A stretch of 64,000 nucleotides of DNA, taken from the NCBI RefSeq assembly GCF_011064845.1, contig NZ_CP049015.1, positions 992,001 through 1,056,000 of the forward strand, in the 5' to 3' direction. The notes beneath the pieces were generated by a model. The model saw only the letters and a list, made by a program, of their open reading frames with translations, did no database searches and had not been told where the DNA came from. Position numbers and translations under genes: made by a program. Position 1 is the stretch's first letter. Each line of letters begins with the position of its first letter. Source of the DNA: Citrobacter freundii ATCC 8090 = MTCC 1658 = NBRC 12681 (GTDB taxonomy: Bacteria; Pseudomonadota; Gammaproteobacteria; Enterobacterales; Enterobacteriaceae). Of the stretch, positions 1 to 7,903 are shown one piece after another.

Positions 1-334
1 TTGGTAAATCATCCTGTGACTTCTCGTCGGCGAGAGATGATGCCAATCCATAAAAGTTACCTAATAACATTAACAATAATGCGCGGTCGATATCAAAGGC
101 CAGATGCCCAACCTGAGAAACTAATAATTCCGCACTTTTATTGATAACATCCATCTCGCAGTGTATTTTTTTAAGTGTTATATTTGTGCGATGTTTTTTC
201 AGGAAGTAGTTTCCAAGATGTGATTCAATTGTATCAAAACTTCCCGTAAACATAGTCGGCAGACGATGATATGGACGTCCAAGCCGGTTTCCTTCAAGTT
301 TAAAGATTCCGGGCGTTTGACTATATTTCAGCAT
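1..334 (-). CDS. lfiM: Flag-2 switch protein LfiM (FliM/SctQ-like), N-terminal part only
   Basis: The gene is read leftwards and runs off the window edge; about 111 codons from an ATG at 334 are visible without a stop (begins MLKYSQTPGIFKLEGNRLGR). The main support is position: in Flag-2 loci the export and switch operon lfhAB-lfiRQPNM is transcribed away from lafK, and lfiM is its first gene. The visible part lacks the short FliM N-terminal CheY-binding helix and resembles FliM/SctQ proteins only loosely. The start is uncertain. The ATG has no strong ribosome site, and the frame stays open upstream for about 17 codons past a TTG before stopping. The identification is inference from gene order more than from sequence. 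Confidence 0.5.
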   Translation of the reverse strand, partial: MLKYSQTPGIFKLEGNRLGRPYHRLPTMFTGSFDTIESHLGNYFLKKHRTNITLKKIHCEMDVINKSAELLVSQVGHLAFDIDRALLLMLLGNFYGLASSLADEKSQDDLP

Positions 335-928
335 GGTACGCTTTCTCAGCTGTAATTTCTGGGGCGGTTGAATTGATATCAAATCCCGCGGTTATCAAAA
401 GAAATACAAATTCGCTTAATTTATTGTTCATCCTTGACGCTATTCTCATAGTGTTGAAGTCCATTAGATACGAAATACCGTACCCACTCACGTCTATGGA
501 GTAGGGCTGGATATTAGATATTTTACCCCTCTCCTCTGCAAGTTATTAATGGCGTTAGGTTGTAATTAAAAAATAATTAATTACATATACGTGATGTTTC
601 TCGCTTACTGCTTGTCGCAGATTAGGCTTCCCCCTTACGTCTGTTTTTTGCGCTACATTTACCTCAACGTATTGTTTTTAAATGAATAATATTTTTATTA
701 TCTTTTAATTTGAGATTGTTAATGGTACTGGTGTTAGTATTTTTTTAGGAAAAACCCTATTTGAAAATAGTCTTCGATAGGGCTGCCCCTTGATGGGGTG
801 GTAAAACATGAGCAAGGATGGGATTAAGACATGGCACGGGCGATATCTATTATTCAATGATTGTGCTTTGGAATGATTTGTATATTTCTCGTAACGGATG
901 TTAACTTTACTTCTAAGTGTAAATAATC
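335..928. other. Divergent intergenic region between lfiM and lafK
   Basis: About 590 bases of AT-rich sequence separate the divergent lfiM and lafK genes, so it should hold both promoters. I see no convincing open reading frame. Two weak sigma-54-like matches (near 651-668 on the minus strand and 834-850 on the plus strand) fail at the -24 or -12 element. A small CCCC/GGGG hairpin lies near 786-798. I could not assign a promoter with confidence. Confidence 0.5.
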
Positions 929-1915
929 ATGTTTGAACTTATCGCCGAAGCAGCCTCAAGCATTAATGTTTTTTCAATGGCAAGGCGTATTGCTGCTTTT
1001 AATGTTCCTGTACTTATCCATGGCGAAACCGGTACGGGTAAAGAATGTATCGCCAAATTTATCCACTCGATTGCATTTGCGCAGGAGGCTTCAGCGCCTT
1101 ATATCGGCGTGAACTGCGCCGCTATTCCTGAAAATATGCTTGAAGCAACGCTCTTTGGTTATGATAAAGGGGCGTTTACCGGGGCGGTGGCCACCGTACC
1201 GGGAAAGATGGAATTAGCCAATAATGGTACATTACTGCTGGATGAGATCGGTGACATGCCTTTGGCGCTACAGGCCAAAATACTGCGTGTATTACAGGAA
1301 CAACAGGTTGAGCGTTTAGGCAGTAACCGTCTAATCAAATTAAATTTTCGTTTAATCGCCTGCACCAATAAGAATCTTGAAGAAGAGGTGGCCGCAGGAC
1401 GCTTCAGAGAAGATCTCTATTATCGCATGTCAGTGATTCCGTTGACCATGCCGCCTTTGCGCGAGCGTATGGAAGACATTATTCCGCTGGCGGAATCCTT
1501 TATTAAAAAATACTCCACAGTGCTGGTAAAAAATATCAAGCTTTCTGAATCGTCACGCCGGGCGTTACTGAGCTATGCGTGGCCGGGTAATGTGCGCCAA
1601 CTGGAGAACGCCATTCAACGAGGAATGATCCTTAATCGTGATGGCGTCATTTATCCCGATACGTTAGGCCTGCCATCCATTGAGTCCGATTCCTGGAGCG
1701 AGCCGCAATGGCAGCCAAAACCCACTGCGCAAATCACCACCAGCGACAATCTGGGCCAGCATGGTCGCAGCGCGCAATATCAATATATCGCTGACCTGAT
1801 GCGCAAATATCAGGGTAATAAAACCAAAATCGCTGATTTATTAGGAATTACCCCACGTGCGCTTCGTTATCGTCTGGCATCAATGCGAAAACAGGGAATA
1901 GAAATCTTTTCCTGA
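929..1915 (+). CDS. lafK: LafK, sigma-54-dependent activator of lateral flagellar genes
   Basis: LafK is the AAA+ enhancer-binding protein that starts the lateral flagellar cascade by remodelling sigma-54 RNA polymerase. The 328-residue protein shows Walker A GETGTGKE (about 32-39), the sigma-54-contacting GAFTGA loop (about 80-85), Walker B LLLDEIG (about 103-109) and a Fis-type C-terminal helix-turn-helix (NKTKIADLLGITPRALRYRL). The AAA+ domain begins almost at the N-terminus, so there is no receiver domain; activity would have to be set by expression or partner proteins rather than phosphorylation. It precedes the lfiE operon by 47 bases and is divergent from lfiM. Three sigma-54-type promoters in the locus are its likely targets. 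Confidence 0.9.
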   Translation: MFELIAEAASSINVFSMARRIAAFNVPVLIHGETGTGKECIAKFIHSIAFAQEASAPYIGVNCAAIPENMLEATLFGYDKGAFTGAVATVPGKMELANNGTLLLDEIGDMPLALQAKILRVLQEQQVERLGSNRLIKLNFRLIACTNKNLEEEVAAGRFREDLYYRMSVIPLTMPPLRERMEDIIPLAESFIKKYSTVLVKNIKLSESSRRALLSYAWPGNVRQLENAIQRGMILNRDGVIYPDTLGLPSIESDSWSEPQWQPKPTAQITTSDNLGQHGRSAQYQYIADLMRKYQGNKTKIADLLGITPRALRYRLASMRKQGIEIFS

Positions 1916-1924
1916 ATCAGTCTG

Positions 1925-1940
1925 TGGTACCGAGAACGCT
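1925..1940 (+). promoter_or_regulatory. Candidate sigma-54 promoter of lfiEFGHIJ
   Basis: TGGTACCGAGAACGCT has the invariant GG and GC dinucleotides 10 bases apart. The -24 box deviates at one position (TGGTAC for TGGCAC) and the -12 box reads ACGCT rather than TTGCT. It lies 23 bases before lfiE and just after lafK, giving a short leader that contains the AGTAGG ribosome site. The two other matches in this locus are better. Confidence 0.55.
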
Positions 1941-1962
1941 TTTCTAATTTTAAGAGTAGGTC

Positions 1963-2325
1963 ATGAGCATAAATACGATAGCCCCAGCCAGTACGATGCA
2001 GACGCAAATGATGCAGGACATGCAGCAGATGAAAGCGGTCGCACAAGCCCCTGTCCTTTCGCCGATGCAGATTAACGCCGTAGGTGCGCAGTCTGCATCA
2101 TCTCCGGTTTCGTTTGACCGTGTTATGCAGGGCGCGCTCAACCATGTTGATCAATTTCAGCAGAGTGCAGAGCAAAAACAAACGGCCATCGAGATGGGGA
2201 AAAGCGATGACCTGGCGGGGGCGATGATCGCCAGTCAGCAGGCATCGTTATCGTTTTCCGCGCTGGTGCAGGTACGTAATAAAGTCGCTTCCGGATTCAA
2301 CGACCTGATGAGCATGTCAGTCTAA
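1963..2325 (+). CDS. lfiE: Lateral flagellar hook-basal body protein LfiE (FliE)
   Basis: FliE joins the MS ring to the rod. The 120-residue product has the family's usual length, a Met/Gln-rich N-terminal half and the typical C-terminus (LSFSALVQVRNKVASGFNDL, followed by MSMSV), which packs into the rod. The start follows AGTAGG at 7 bases. It is first of six tightly packed genes, lfiEFGHIJ, and is separated from lfiF by only 4 bases. Expression probably comes from the sigma-54-type site just upstream. Confidence 0.9.
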   Translation: MSINTIAPASTMQTQMMQDMQQMKAVAQAPVLSPMQINAVGAQSASSPVSFDRVMQGALNHVDQFQQSAEQKQTAIEMGKSDDLAGAMIASQQASLSFSALVQVRNKVASGFNDLMSMSV

Positions 2326-2329
2326 CGCT

Positions 2330-4009
2330 ATGAATGAACTAATAAAAAAAGTAACTCAGTTTTTACCCTCGTTCTCTTTCAGGCTGGATGGTAATAAACG
2401 CCTGGCATTACTGGCGGCAGCGGCTATTGCGGCCACCGCCATTATTGTCAGCGTGTTGTGGAATGGCAACCACGGCTATGTTTCGCTTTACGGTAGCCAG
2501 GAGAATATCCCGGTTTCGCAGATAGTCACCGTGCTGGATGGTGAAAAACTGGAATATCGCATCGATCCGCAAAGCGGACAAATTCTGGTTCCGGAAGAGA
2601 CTTTGTCTAAAACGCGAATGACGCTGGCGGCGAAAGGCGTGCAGGCCATGCTGCCCAGCGGCTATGAGCTGATGGACAAAGACGAAGTGCTGGGCGCCAG
2701 CCAGTTTGTGCAGAACATTCGCTATAAGCGGAGCCTGGAAGGCGAACTGGCGCAAAGCATTATGACGCTGGATGCTGTAGAGAGCGCCCGAGTGCATCTG
2801 GCGCTCAATGAAGAGAGTTCCTTTGTCGTCAGCGACGAGCCGCAAAACAGCGCCTCGGTGGTGGTGCGTCTGCATTATGGCAGCAAGCTGGATCTCGACC
2901 AGGTGAATGCCATCGTGCACCTGGTATCCGGCAGCGTGCCTGATTTGAAAGCTGCGCAGGTCAGCGTTGTCGACCAGGCGGGGAATTTATTGTCCGATGG
3001 TATTGGCGCGGGTGAAGCGGTTTCTGCGGCGACGCGTAAGCGCGACCAGATCCTCAAAGATATTCAGGATAAGACCCGCGCCAGTCTCGCAAATGTTCTC
3101 GACTCGCTGGTCGGAACCGGTAACTACCGGGTAAGCGTGATGCCGGATCTCGATCTGAGCAATATCGACGAAACCCAGGAGCATTACGGTGACACACCGA
3201 AGGTGAACCGTGAAGAAACGGTGCTGGATAGCGATACCAACCAGATCGCTATGGGGATCCCTGGCTCGCTGAGTAACCGTCCTCCGTTGGCGGCAAATCA
3301 GGTGGCGAATGGCACCAATGGAACCGCGCCAGAGGAGTCTCACCAGCCAGCCGCACTGTCAAAGCACAGTGAGAACAAGCGCGACTACTCGTGGGATCGT
3401 AGCGTTGAGCATATCCAGCATCCTGGTTTCGACATTAAACGTTTAAATGTGGCCGTGGTACTTAACCAGAGCGCGCCTGCGTTGAAGAACTGGAAACCGG
3501 AACAAACCACGCAATTGACGGCACTGTTAAATAACGCCGCCGGGATTGATGCCAGGCGTGGCGACAATCTGTCCTTATCGCTGCTTAATTTTGTGCCGCA
3601 GTCGATTCCCGTCGAGCCGGTGGTCCCCTTATGGAAGGATGACAACATTCTGGCCTGGGTGCGTCTGATTGGTTGCGGCCTGCTGGCTCTGCTGTTGCTG
3701 CTGTTTGTTGTTCGTCCGGTCATGAAACGGTTGACCGCCGAACGTCGCCGGACGTCGACGCCAGAGCTGGCGCTGGACGCCGCACCGATCGCGATTCCTG
3801 CGGACAAACCCCATTTTGCGGCCGCTGAAGATGAGCGCAAAAATATCGAACTGCCTTCTTTCCCTGGTGACGACAGCCTGCCTTCGCAGAGCTCCGGTCT
3901 GGAAGTGAAGCTGGAGTTCCTGCAAAAACTGGCGATGAGCGACACCGATCGCGTAGCTGAAGTTCTCAGACAATGGATTACCAGCAATGAGCGAATTGAC
4001 AATAAATAA
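2330..4009 (+). CDS. lfiF: Lateral flagellar MS-ring protein LfiF (FliF)
   Basis: FliF builds the inner-membrane MS ring on which the basal body and export gate assemble. The 559 residues show an N-terminal membrane helix (about 24-44), a periplasmic ring-building region with the YscJ/FliF core (about 50-230), a variable middle, a second membrane helix (about 442-462) and a cytoplasmic tail that binds FliG (the end, EFLQKLAMSDTDRVAEVLRQ). Length and order are normal for the family. Its last 23 bases overlap lfiG, consistent with translational coupling. Confidence 0.95.
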   Translation: MNELIKKVTQFLPSFSFRLDGNKRLALLAAAAIAATAIIVSVLWNGNHGYVSLYGSQENIPVSQIVTVLDGEKLEYRIDPQSGQILVPEETLSKTRMTLAAKGVQAMLPSGYELMDKDEVLGASQFVQNIRYKRSLEGELAQSIMTLDAVESARVHLALNEESSFVVSDEPQNSASVVVRLHYGSKLDLDQVNAIVHLVSGSVPDLKAAQVSVVDQAGNLLSDGIGAGEAVSAATRKRDQILKDIQDKTRASLANVLDSLVGTGNYRVSVMPDLDLSNIDETQEHYGDTPKVNREETVLDSDTNQIAMGIPGSLSNRPPLAANQVANGTNGTAPEESHQPAALSKHSENKRDYSWDRSVEHIQHPGFDIKRLNVAVVLNQSAPALKNWKPEQTTQLTALLNNAAGIDARRGDNLSLSLLNFVPQSIPVEPVVPLWKDDNILAWVRLIGCGLLALLLLLFVVRPVMKRLTAERRRTSTPELALDAAPIAIPADKPHFAAAEDERKNIELPSFPGDDSLPSQSSGLEVKLEFLQKLAMSDTDRVAEVLRQWITSNERIDNK

Positions 4010-5003
4010 CGGCAGCAACAACAGCTACCTGGAACAGGCCGCAATTTTATTGCTGTGTCTGGGCGAGGAGGCGGCAGCTACGGTGATGCAAAAACTCAGC
4101 CGCGAAGAGGTGGTTCGCCTGAGTGAAAACATGGCGCGTCTGTCTGGGGTAAAAACCAGCATGGCCAAAAAAGTGATCAATAACTTTTTTGATGAATTCC
4201 GTGAGCAGAGTGGTATCAACGGCGCATCGCGTTCCATGCTGCAAGGGATCCTCAATAAAGCGCTGGGCACAGAAATCGCCAGTAGTGTGATCAACGGGAT
4301 TTACGGTGATGAGATCCGTTCGCGGATGGCGCGTTTACAGTGGGTGGAACCGCGCCAACTGGCGATACTGATCTCAGAAGAGCATTTGCAGTTACAGGCC
4401 GTATTCCTTGCCTTCCTGACGCCAGAGATCTCGGCCACGGTACTGTCTTACATGAATGAGTCGGTGCAAAACGAGATCCTCTACCGGGTTGCCAAACTCA
4501 ACGATGTAAACCGCGACGTCGTGGATGAGCTGGATCGTTTGATCGAGCGTGGGCTGTCGGTGCTTTCCGAACATGGTTCGAAAGTGAAAGGGATCAAGCA
4601 GGCCGCGGATATCGTTAACCGCTTCCAGGGGAACCAACAGGTGATCCTCGATCAGCTGCGCGAACGCGATGAAGATGTTCTCGAACAGTTGCAGGACGAA
4701 ATGTACGACTTCTTTATTCTGAGCCGCCAAAGTGACGAAGTGCGCCGTCGTCTGCTCGACGAAGTGCCGATGGAAGACTGGGCAGTGGCGCTGAAAGGTA
4801 CCGAAGCGCTGTTACGCCGTTCGATTTATGCCGTGATGCCTAAGCGTCAGGTACAACAACTGGAGGCGATAACCTCACGTCTGGGGCCGGTTCCGGTGAG
4901 TCGTATTGAACAGATACGCCGTGAAATCATGGGAATTGCCCGCGAGCTTGAGGAAGCGGGTGAAATTCAGCTACAGCTGTTTGCTGAACAGACGGCGGAG
5001 TAA
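3987..5003 (+). CDS. lfiG: Lateral flagellar motor switch protein LfiG (FliG)
   Basis: FliG is the rotor protein that contacts the stator and carries torque. The 338-residue product has the N-terminal FliF-binding domain (AAILLLCLGEEAAATVMQKL near the start), the middle armadillo domain and the C-terminal torque domain with charged helices near 270-335 (RRRLLDEVPMEDWAVALKGT). The ATG lies inside the end of lfiF. The gene looks intact although its stator partner LafT is truncated in this genome. Confidence 0.95.
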   Translation: MSELTINNGSNNSYLEQAAILLLCLGEEAAATVMQKLSREEVVRLSENMARLSGVKTSMAKKVINNFFDEFREQSGINGASRSMLQGILNKALGTEIASSVINGIYGDEIRSRMARLQWVEPRQLAILISEEHLQLQAVFLAFLTPEISATVLSYMNESVQNEILYRVAKLNDVNRDVVDELDRLIERGLSVLSEHGSKVKGIKQAADIVNRFQGNQQVILDQLRERDEDVLEQLQDEMYDFFILSRQSDEVRRRLLDEVPMEDWAVALKGTEALLRRSIYAVMPKRQVQQLEAITSRLGPVPVSRIEQIRREIMGIARELEEAGEIQLQLFAEQTAE

Positions 5004-5006
5004 CAC

Positions 5007-5717
5007 ATGGCGATTGAAACCATTCGTGGTCGTTACCGGCTGCATCGTTTTCCCCCTCGCCAGCGCCATCTCCAGGCTGAACAGCTTACGCCGGGGATCA
5101 CACCGGCGGATTATCAGCGCCAACTGATGGACGGCTTCCAGGAAGGGCTGCAAAAAGGTTTTGAACAAGGGATGACAGAAGGCCAGGAGCAGGGCTTTCA
5201 GGAAGGTCATCAGAAGGGACACGATGAAGGCCGTCGTCAGGGATACACTGAAGGCAGCCTGGCCGGGCAGCAGGAAGGGCGCAAGCAGTTTGAACGAGCC
5301 GCCCAGCCGCTGGAGGCTATCTCCGGCAAAGTGAATGACTATCTGGCGCACGTTCAGCGCAAACAGCGGGAAGACCTGTTGCAGCTGGTTGAAAAGGTTA
5401 CCCGCCAGGTGATTCGTTGTGAGCTGGCGCTGCAACCGACACAGCTATTATCGCTGGTCGAAGAGGCTATTTCGGCCTTTCCGGCGATGCCTGAGTCGCT
5501 ACAGGTGCTGCTGAGTAACGAAGAATTTAACCGCATTAAAGATGCCGCTCCTGAGAAGGTCGCTGCATGGGGACTGACGCCATCTCCCGATCTGCAGGCG
5601 GGCGAATGCCGGGTGATTACCGATAAATCCGAGCTGGATATTGGCTGCGAGCATCGACTCGAGCAATGTATGTCGGCACTCAAAGAGTCGCTGCTGCCGG
5701 AGCCGACGGGTGAGTGA
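5007..5717 (+). CDS. lfiH: Lateral flagellar export regulator LfiH (FliH)
   Basis: FliH holds the export ATPase FliI in check and delivers it to the export gate. The 236-residue protein carries the hallmark run of GxxxG-type repeats at about 45-95, where Gly, Glu and Gln recur every fourth residue, followed by the C-terminal FliI-binding domain. It starts 3 bases after lfiG. Its last 8 bases overlap the proposed GTG start of lfiI, matching the fixed FliH-FliI order. Confidence 0.9.
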   Translation: MAIETIRGRYRLHRFPPRQRHLQAEQLTPGITPADYQRQLMDGFQEGLQKGFEQGMTEGQEQGFQEGHQKGHDEGRRQGYTEGSLAGQQEGRKQFERAAQPLEAISGKVNDYLAHVQRKQREDLLQLVEKVTRQVIRCELALQPTQLLSLVEEAISAFPAMPESLQVLLSNEEFNRIKDAAPEKVAAWGLTPSPDLQAGECRVITDKSELDIGCEHRLEQCMSALKESLLPEPTGE

Positions 5718-7050
5718 TCTTTCCAGCTTCGACAACGCGCTGCGTTCCATTGAGTCGATCCCTTTAGCCCGGGTTGCCGGACGACTGGTGCGCGTGAACG
5801 GCATTTTGCTGGAGAGCGTGGGCTGTCCGCTGGTGACAGGCCAGTTGTGCCGCGTTGAAAGCGCCAACCATACGCTGATCGACGCGCAGGCGGTGGGATT
5901 TAATCGTGATATCACCTACCTGATGCCCTTCAAACACCCCGTCGGACTGATGGCGGGCGCACGCGTATTCCCCGAAGAAAAAGCTCAGGAGATCCTGATT
6001 AGCGAAAGCTGGTTGGGGCGGGTGGTCAATGGCCTGGGCGAACCGCTGGATGCCAAAGGCCGTCTGACCGGCAATGATGTGCTGCCGCCGCAGGCACCGT
6101 CTATCAACCCCCTCACGCGTCGGTTGGTGAATCAACCGCTGGATGTGGGTGTAAAAGCAATCAACGGGTTGTTAACTATCGGCAAAGGCCAGCGCGTAGG
6201 ATTGATGGCCGGCAGCGGCGTGGGAAAAAGTGTGCTGTTGGGGATGATTACCCGCCAGACCAAGGCCGACATCGTGGTGGTGGGGTTAATTGGTGAGCGT
6301 GGCCGCGAGGTGAAAGAGTTTATCGATCATTCACTGGGCGCGGAAGGGTTGGCAAAATCTATCGTCGTCGCGGCTCCGGCGGATGAGTCGCCGTTGATGC
6401 GTTTGAAAGCCACCGAACTTTGCCACTCTATCGCCGCCTGGTTTCGCGATCGCGGACATCACGTTTTACTGCTGGTGGATTCGTTAACCCGTTATGCCAT
6501 GGCGCAGCGCGAGATTGCGCTGTCGCTGGGGGAACCTCCGGCGACGAAAGGCTATCCGCCATCGGCGTTCGGCATGATCCCTAAACTTGTGGAAAGCGCC
6601 GGCAACAGCGAAAGCGAAGGCTCAATGACCGCCATTTACACGGTGCTGGCGGAAGGAGACGATCAGCAGGATCCGATCGTTGACTGCGCGCGCGCGGTGT
6701 TGGATGGACATATCGTGCTGACCCGTAAGCTGGCTGAAGCCGGGCATTATCCAGCCATCGATATTGGGCAGTCGATCAGTCGATGCATGACGCAGGTTAC
6801 GCCCAACGAACACCAACAGTCGGCTCGTCTGCTAAAACAAAACTACGCCGCTTATATGGAAATTAAGCCGCTGATCCCGTTGGGGGGCTATGTTGCCGGA
6901 GCCGATCCCGGCGTTGATAAAGCTGTCAAAGCGTTCCCCGCTATCGAGCGTTTTCTGCGTCAGGAGGTGAGTGAACCCGCCTCACTTGAGCTGGTGCAAA
7001 GTCGCTTACAGGTCCTTTTCCCCCAGGCAAAGAAAACGGAGGGTAAATAA
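5710..7050 (+). CDS. lfiI: Lateral flagellar export ATPase LfiI (FliI)
   Basis: FliI is the F1-beta-like hexameric ATPase that energises flagellar type III export. Walker A is GLMAGSGVGKSVLL (near residue 160) and Walker B LLLVDSLTRYA (near 250). The family signature GEPPATKGYPPSAFGMIPKL follows. I start it at the GTG at 5710, overlapping the end of lfiH, because this gives the usual length of about 446 residues with family-like N-terminal sequence; a longer frame from 5641 lies wholly within lfiH. All catalytic motifs are intact. Confidence 0.93.
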   Translation: MSDLSSFDNALRSIESIPLARVAGRLVRVNGILLESVGCPLVTGQLCRVESANHTLIDAQAVGFNRDITYLMPFKHPVGLMAGARVFPEEKAQEILISESWLGRVVNGLGEPLDAKGRLTGNDVLPPQAPSINPLTRRLVNQPLDVGVKAINGLLTIGKGQRVGLMAGSGVGKSVLLGMITRQTKADIVVVGLIGERGREVKEFIDHSLGAEGLAKSIVVAAPADESPLMRLKATELCHSIAAWFRDRGHHVLLLVDSLTRYAMAQREIALSLGEPPATKGYPPSAFGMIPKLVESAGNSESEGSMTAIYTVLAEGDDQQDPIVDCARAVLDGHIVLTRKLAEAGHYPAIDIGQSISRCMTQVTPNEHQQSARLLKQNYAAYMEIKPLIPLGGYVAGADPGVDKAVKAFPAIERFLRQEVSEPASLELVQSRLQVLFPQAKKTEGK

Positions 7051-7052
7051 TC

Positions 7053-7496
7053 ATGCGACAAATTATCGATACCCTGGCGCAATTGCAGCGCCTGCGGGAT
7101 AAATCAGTCAAAGACATGACGGTCCAGCTGGCTAAACAGCAGCAGGTCTGTACCGGCTTTGACAATAACATCAAAGCACTGGGCTACCTGATTCAAAAAA
7201 CCGGCACTGGCGTAGAGGTCCCTTCCGTTGAATCTCTCAAAAACGTGACCGGATATAAAGGCACGTTACGCACGGTTATTGCCTGGCAAGAGCAGGAGAA
7301 AACGCTGGCAAAAATTAAAGAGCAGCGTATTCAAAAAAATCTGGTTGCCGCGGCCTGCGAAGAGAAAATTGTCTCTATGACGTTGGCAGATAAGCGTTAC
7401 GCGCTGAGCAATGAAGCGCAGGTAAAAGAGCAAAAAGCCGTTGATGAAATTGCTACGCAGTGCTGGTTAAGGCAGAAGACGCTGGGAGTGGTATGA
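7053..7496 (+). CDS. lfiJ: Lateral flagellar export chaperone LfiJ (FliJ)
   Basis: FliJ is a small coiled-coil protein that sits in the FliI ring and escorts export substrates. The 147-residue product is rich in Lys, Gln and Glu and predicted almost entirely helical, as in the family. It follows lfiI by 2 bases, and its stop overlaps the ATG of the next gene (ATGA at 7493-7496). It closes the conserved lfi block; gene content to the right is island-specific. Confidence 0.85.
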   Translation: MRQIIDTLAQLQRLRDKSVKDMTVQLAKQQQVCTGFDNNIKALGYLIQKTGTGVEVPSVESLKNVTGYKGTLRTVIAWQEQEKTLAKIKEQRIQKNLVAAACEEKIVSMTLADKRYALSNEAQVKEQKAVDEIATQCWLRQKTLGVV

Positions 7497-7897
7497 AAAC
7501 GATCATTACGTTCGGCACGTTTGATGTTTTTCATATCGGGCATCTGCGTATTCTGCAACGTGCCGGGCAGTTGGGGGATCGACTGATTGTCGGTATCTCT
7601 TCAGATGCGCTAAATATGCAGAAAAAAGGCCGAGTGCCGGTTTACAGCCAAAGCGATCGCATGGGGATTATTGCCGGACTGAAATGTGTGGACAGCGTGT
7701 TTCTCGAAGAGTCGCTGGAGCAAAAAGCGGACTATATTCGCCAGTTTAACGCCGATACGCTGGTGATGGGCGATGACTGGGCAGGGCGCTTTGATAGTTT
7801 GTCGTACCTGTGCGAGGTGGTCTATTTCCCCAGAACACCATCTATATCCACCACCTCGATTATTGAGGTAATTACCAACCAAAATTCAAATCTATAA
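7493..7897 (+). CDS. TagD-like glycerol-3-phosphate cytidylyltransferase
   Basis: TagD-family enzymes make CDP-glycerol from CTP and sn-glycerol-3-phosphate, the donor for teichoic-acid-type polymers. The 134 residues show the nucleotidyltransferase HxGH motif (GTFDVFHIGHL near the N-terminus) and the family's RTxxISTT motif as RTPSISTT near the C-terminus, at normal family length. The ATG at 7493 overlaps the lfiJ stop, so it is co-transcribed with the basal-body operon. Base composition is like the flagellar genes, unlike the AT-rich gene that follows. A glycerophosphotransferase domain that could use its product lies at 11337-13898, which suggests glycerol-phosphate decoration of the lateral flagellin (inference). 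Confidence 0.88.
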   Translation: MKTIITFGTFDVFHIGHLRILQRAGQLGDRLIVGISSDALNMQKKGRVPVYSQSDRMGIIAGLKCVDSVFLEESLEQKADYIRQFNADTLVMGDDWAGRFDSLSYLCEVVYFPRTPSISTTSIIEVITNQNSNL

Positions 7898-7903
7898 AAT
7901 AAT

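Noticed and set aside
651..668. Minus-strand GG-N10-GC site as lfiM promoter
   Set aside because: Only the invariant dinucleotides fit; the TGGCA and TTGC contexts do not, and it is about 320 bases from lfiM.
834..850. TGGCAC near 834 as a sigma-54 promoter of lafK
   Set aside because: The -24 element is good but no GC pair lies 10 bases on.
2408..2920. Long minus-strand frame of 170 codons opposite lfiF
   Set aside because: It is the antisense of a well-supported gene, with no ribosome site and no protein-like motifs; other such frames across the flagellar genes were dismissed for the same reason.
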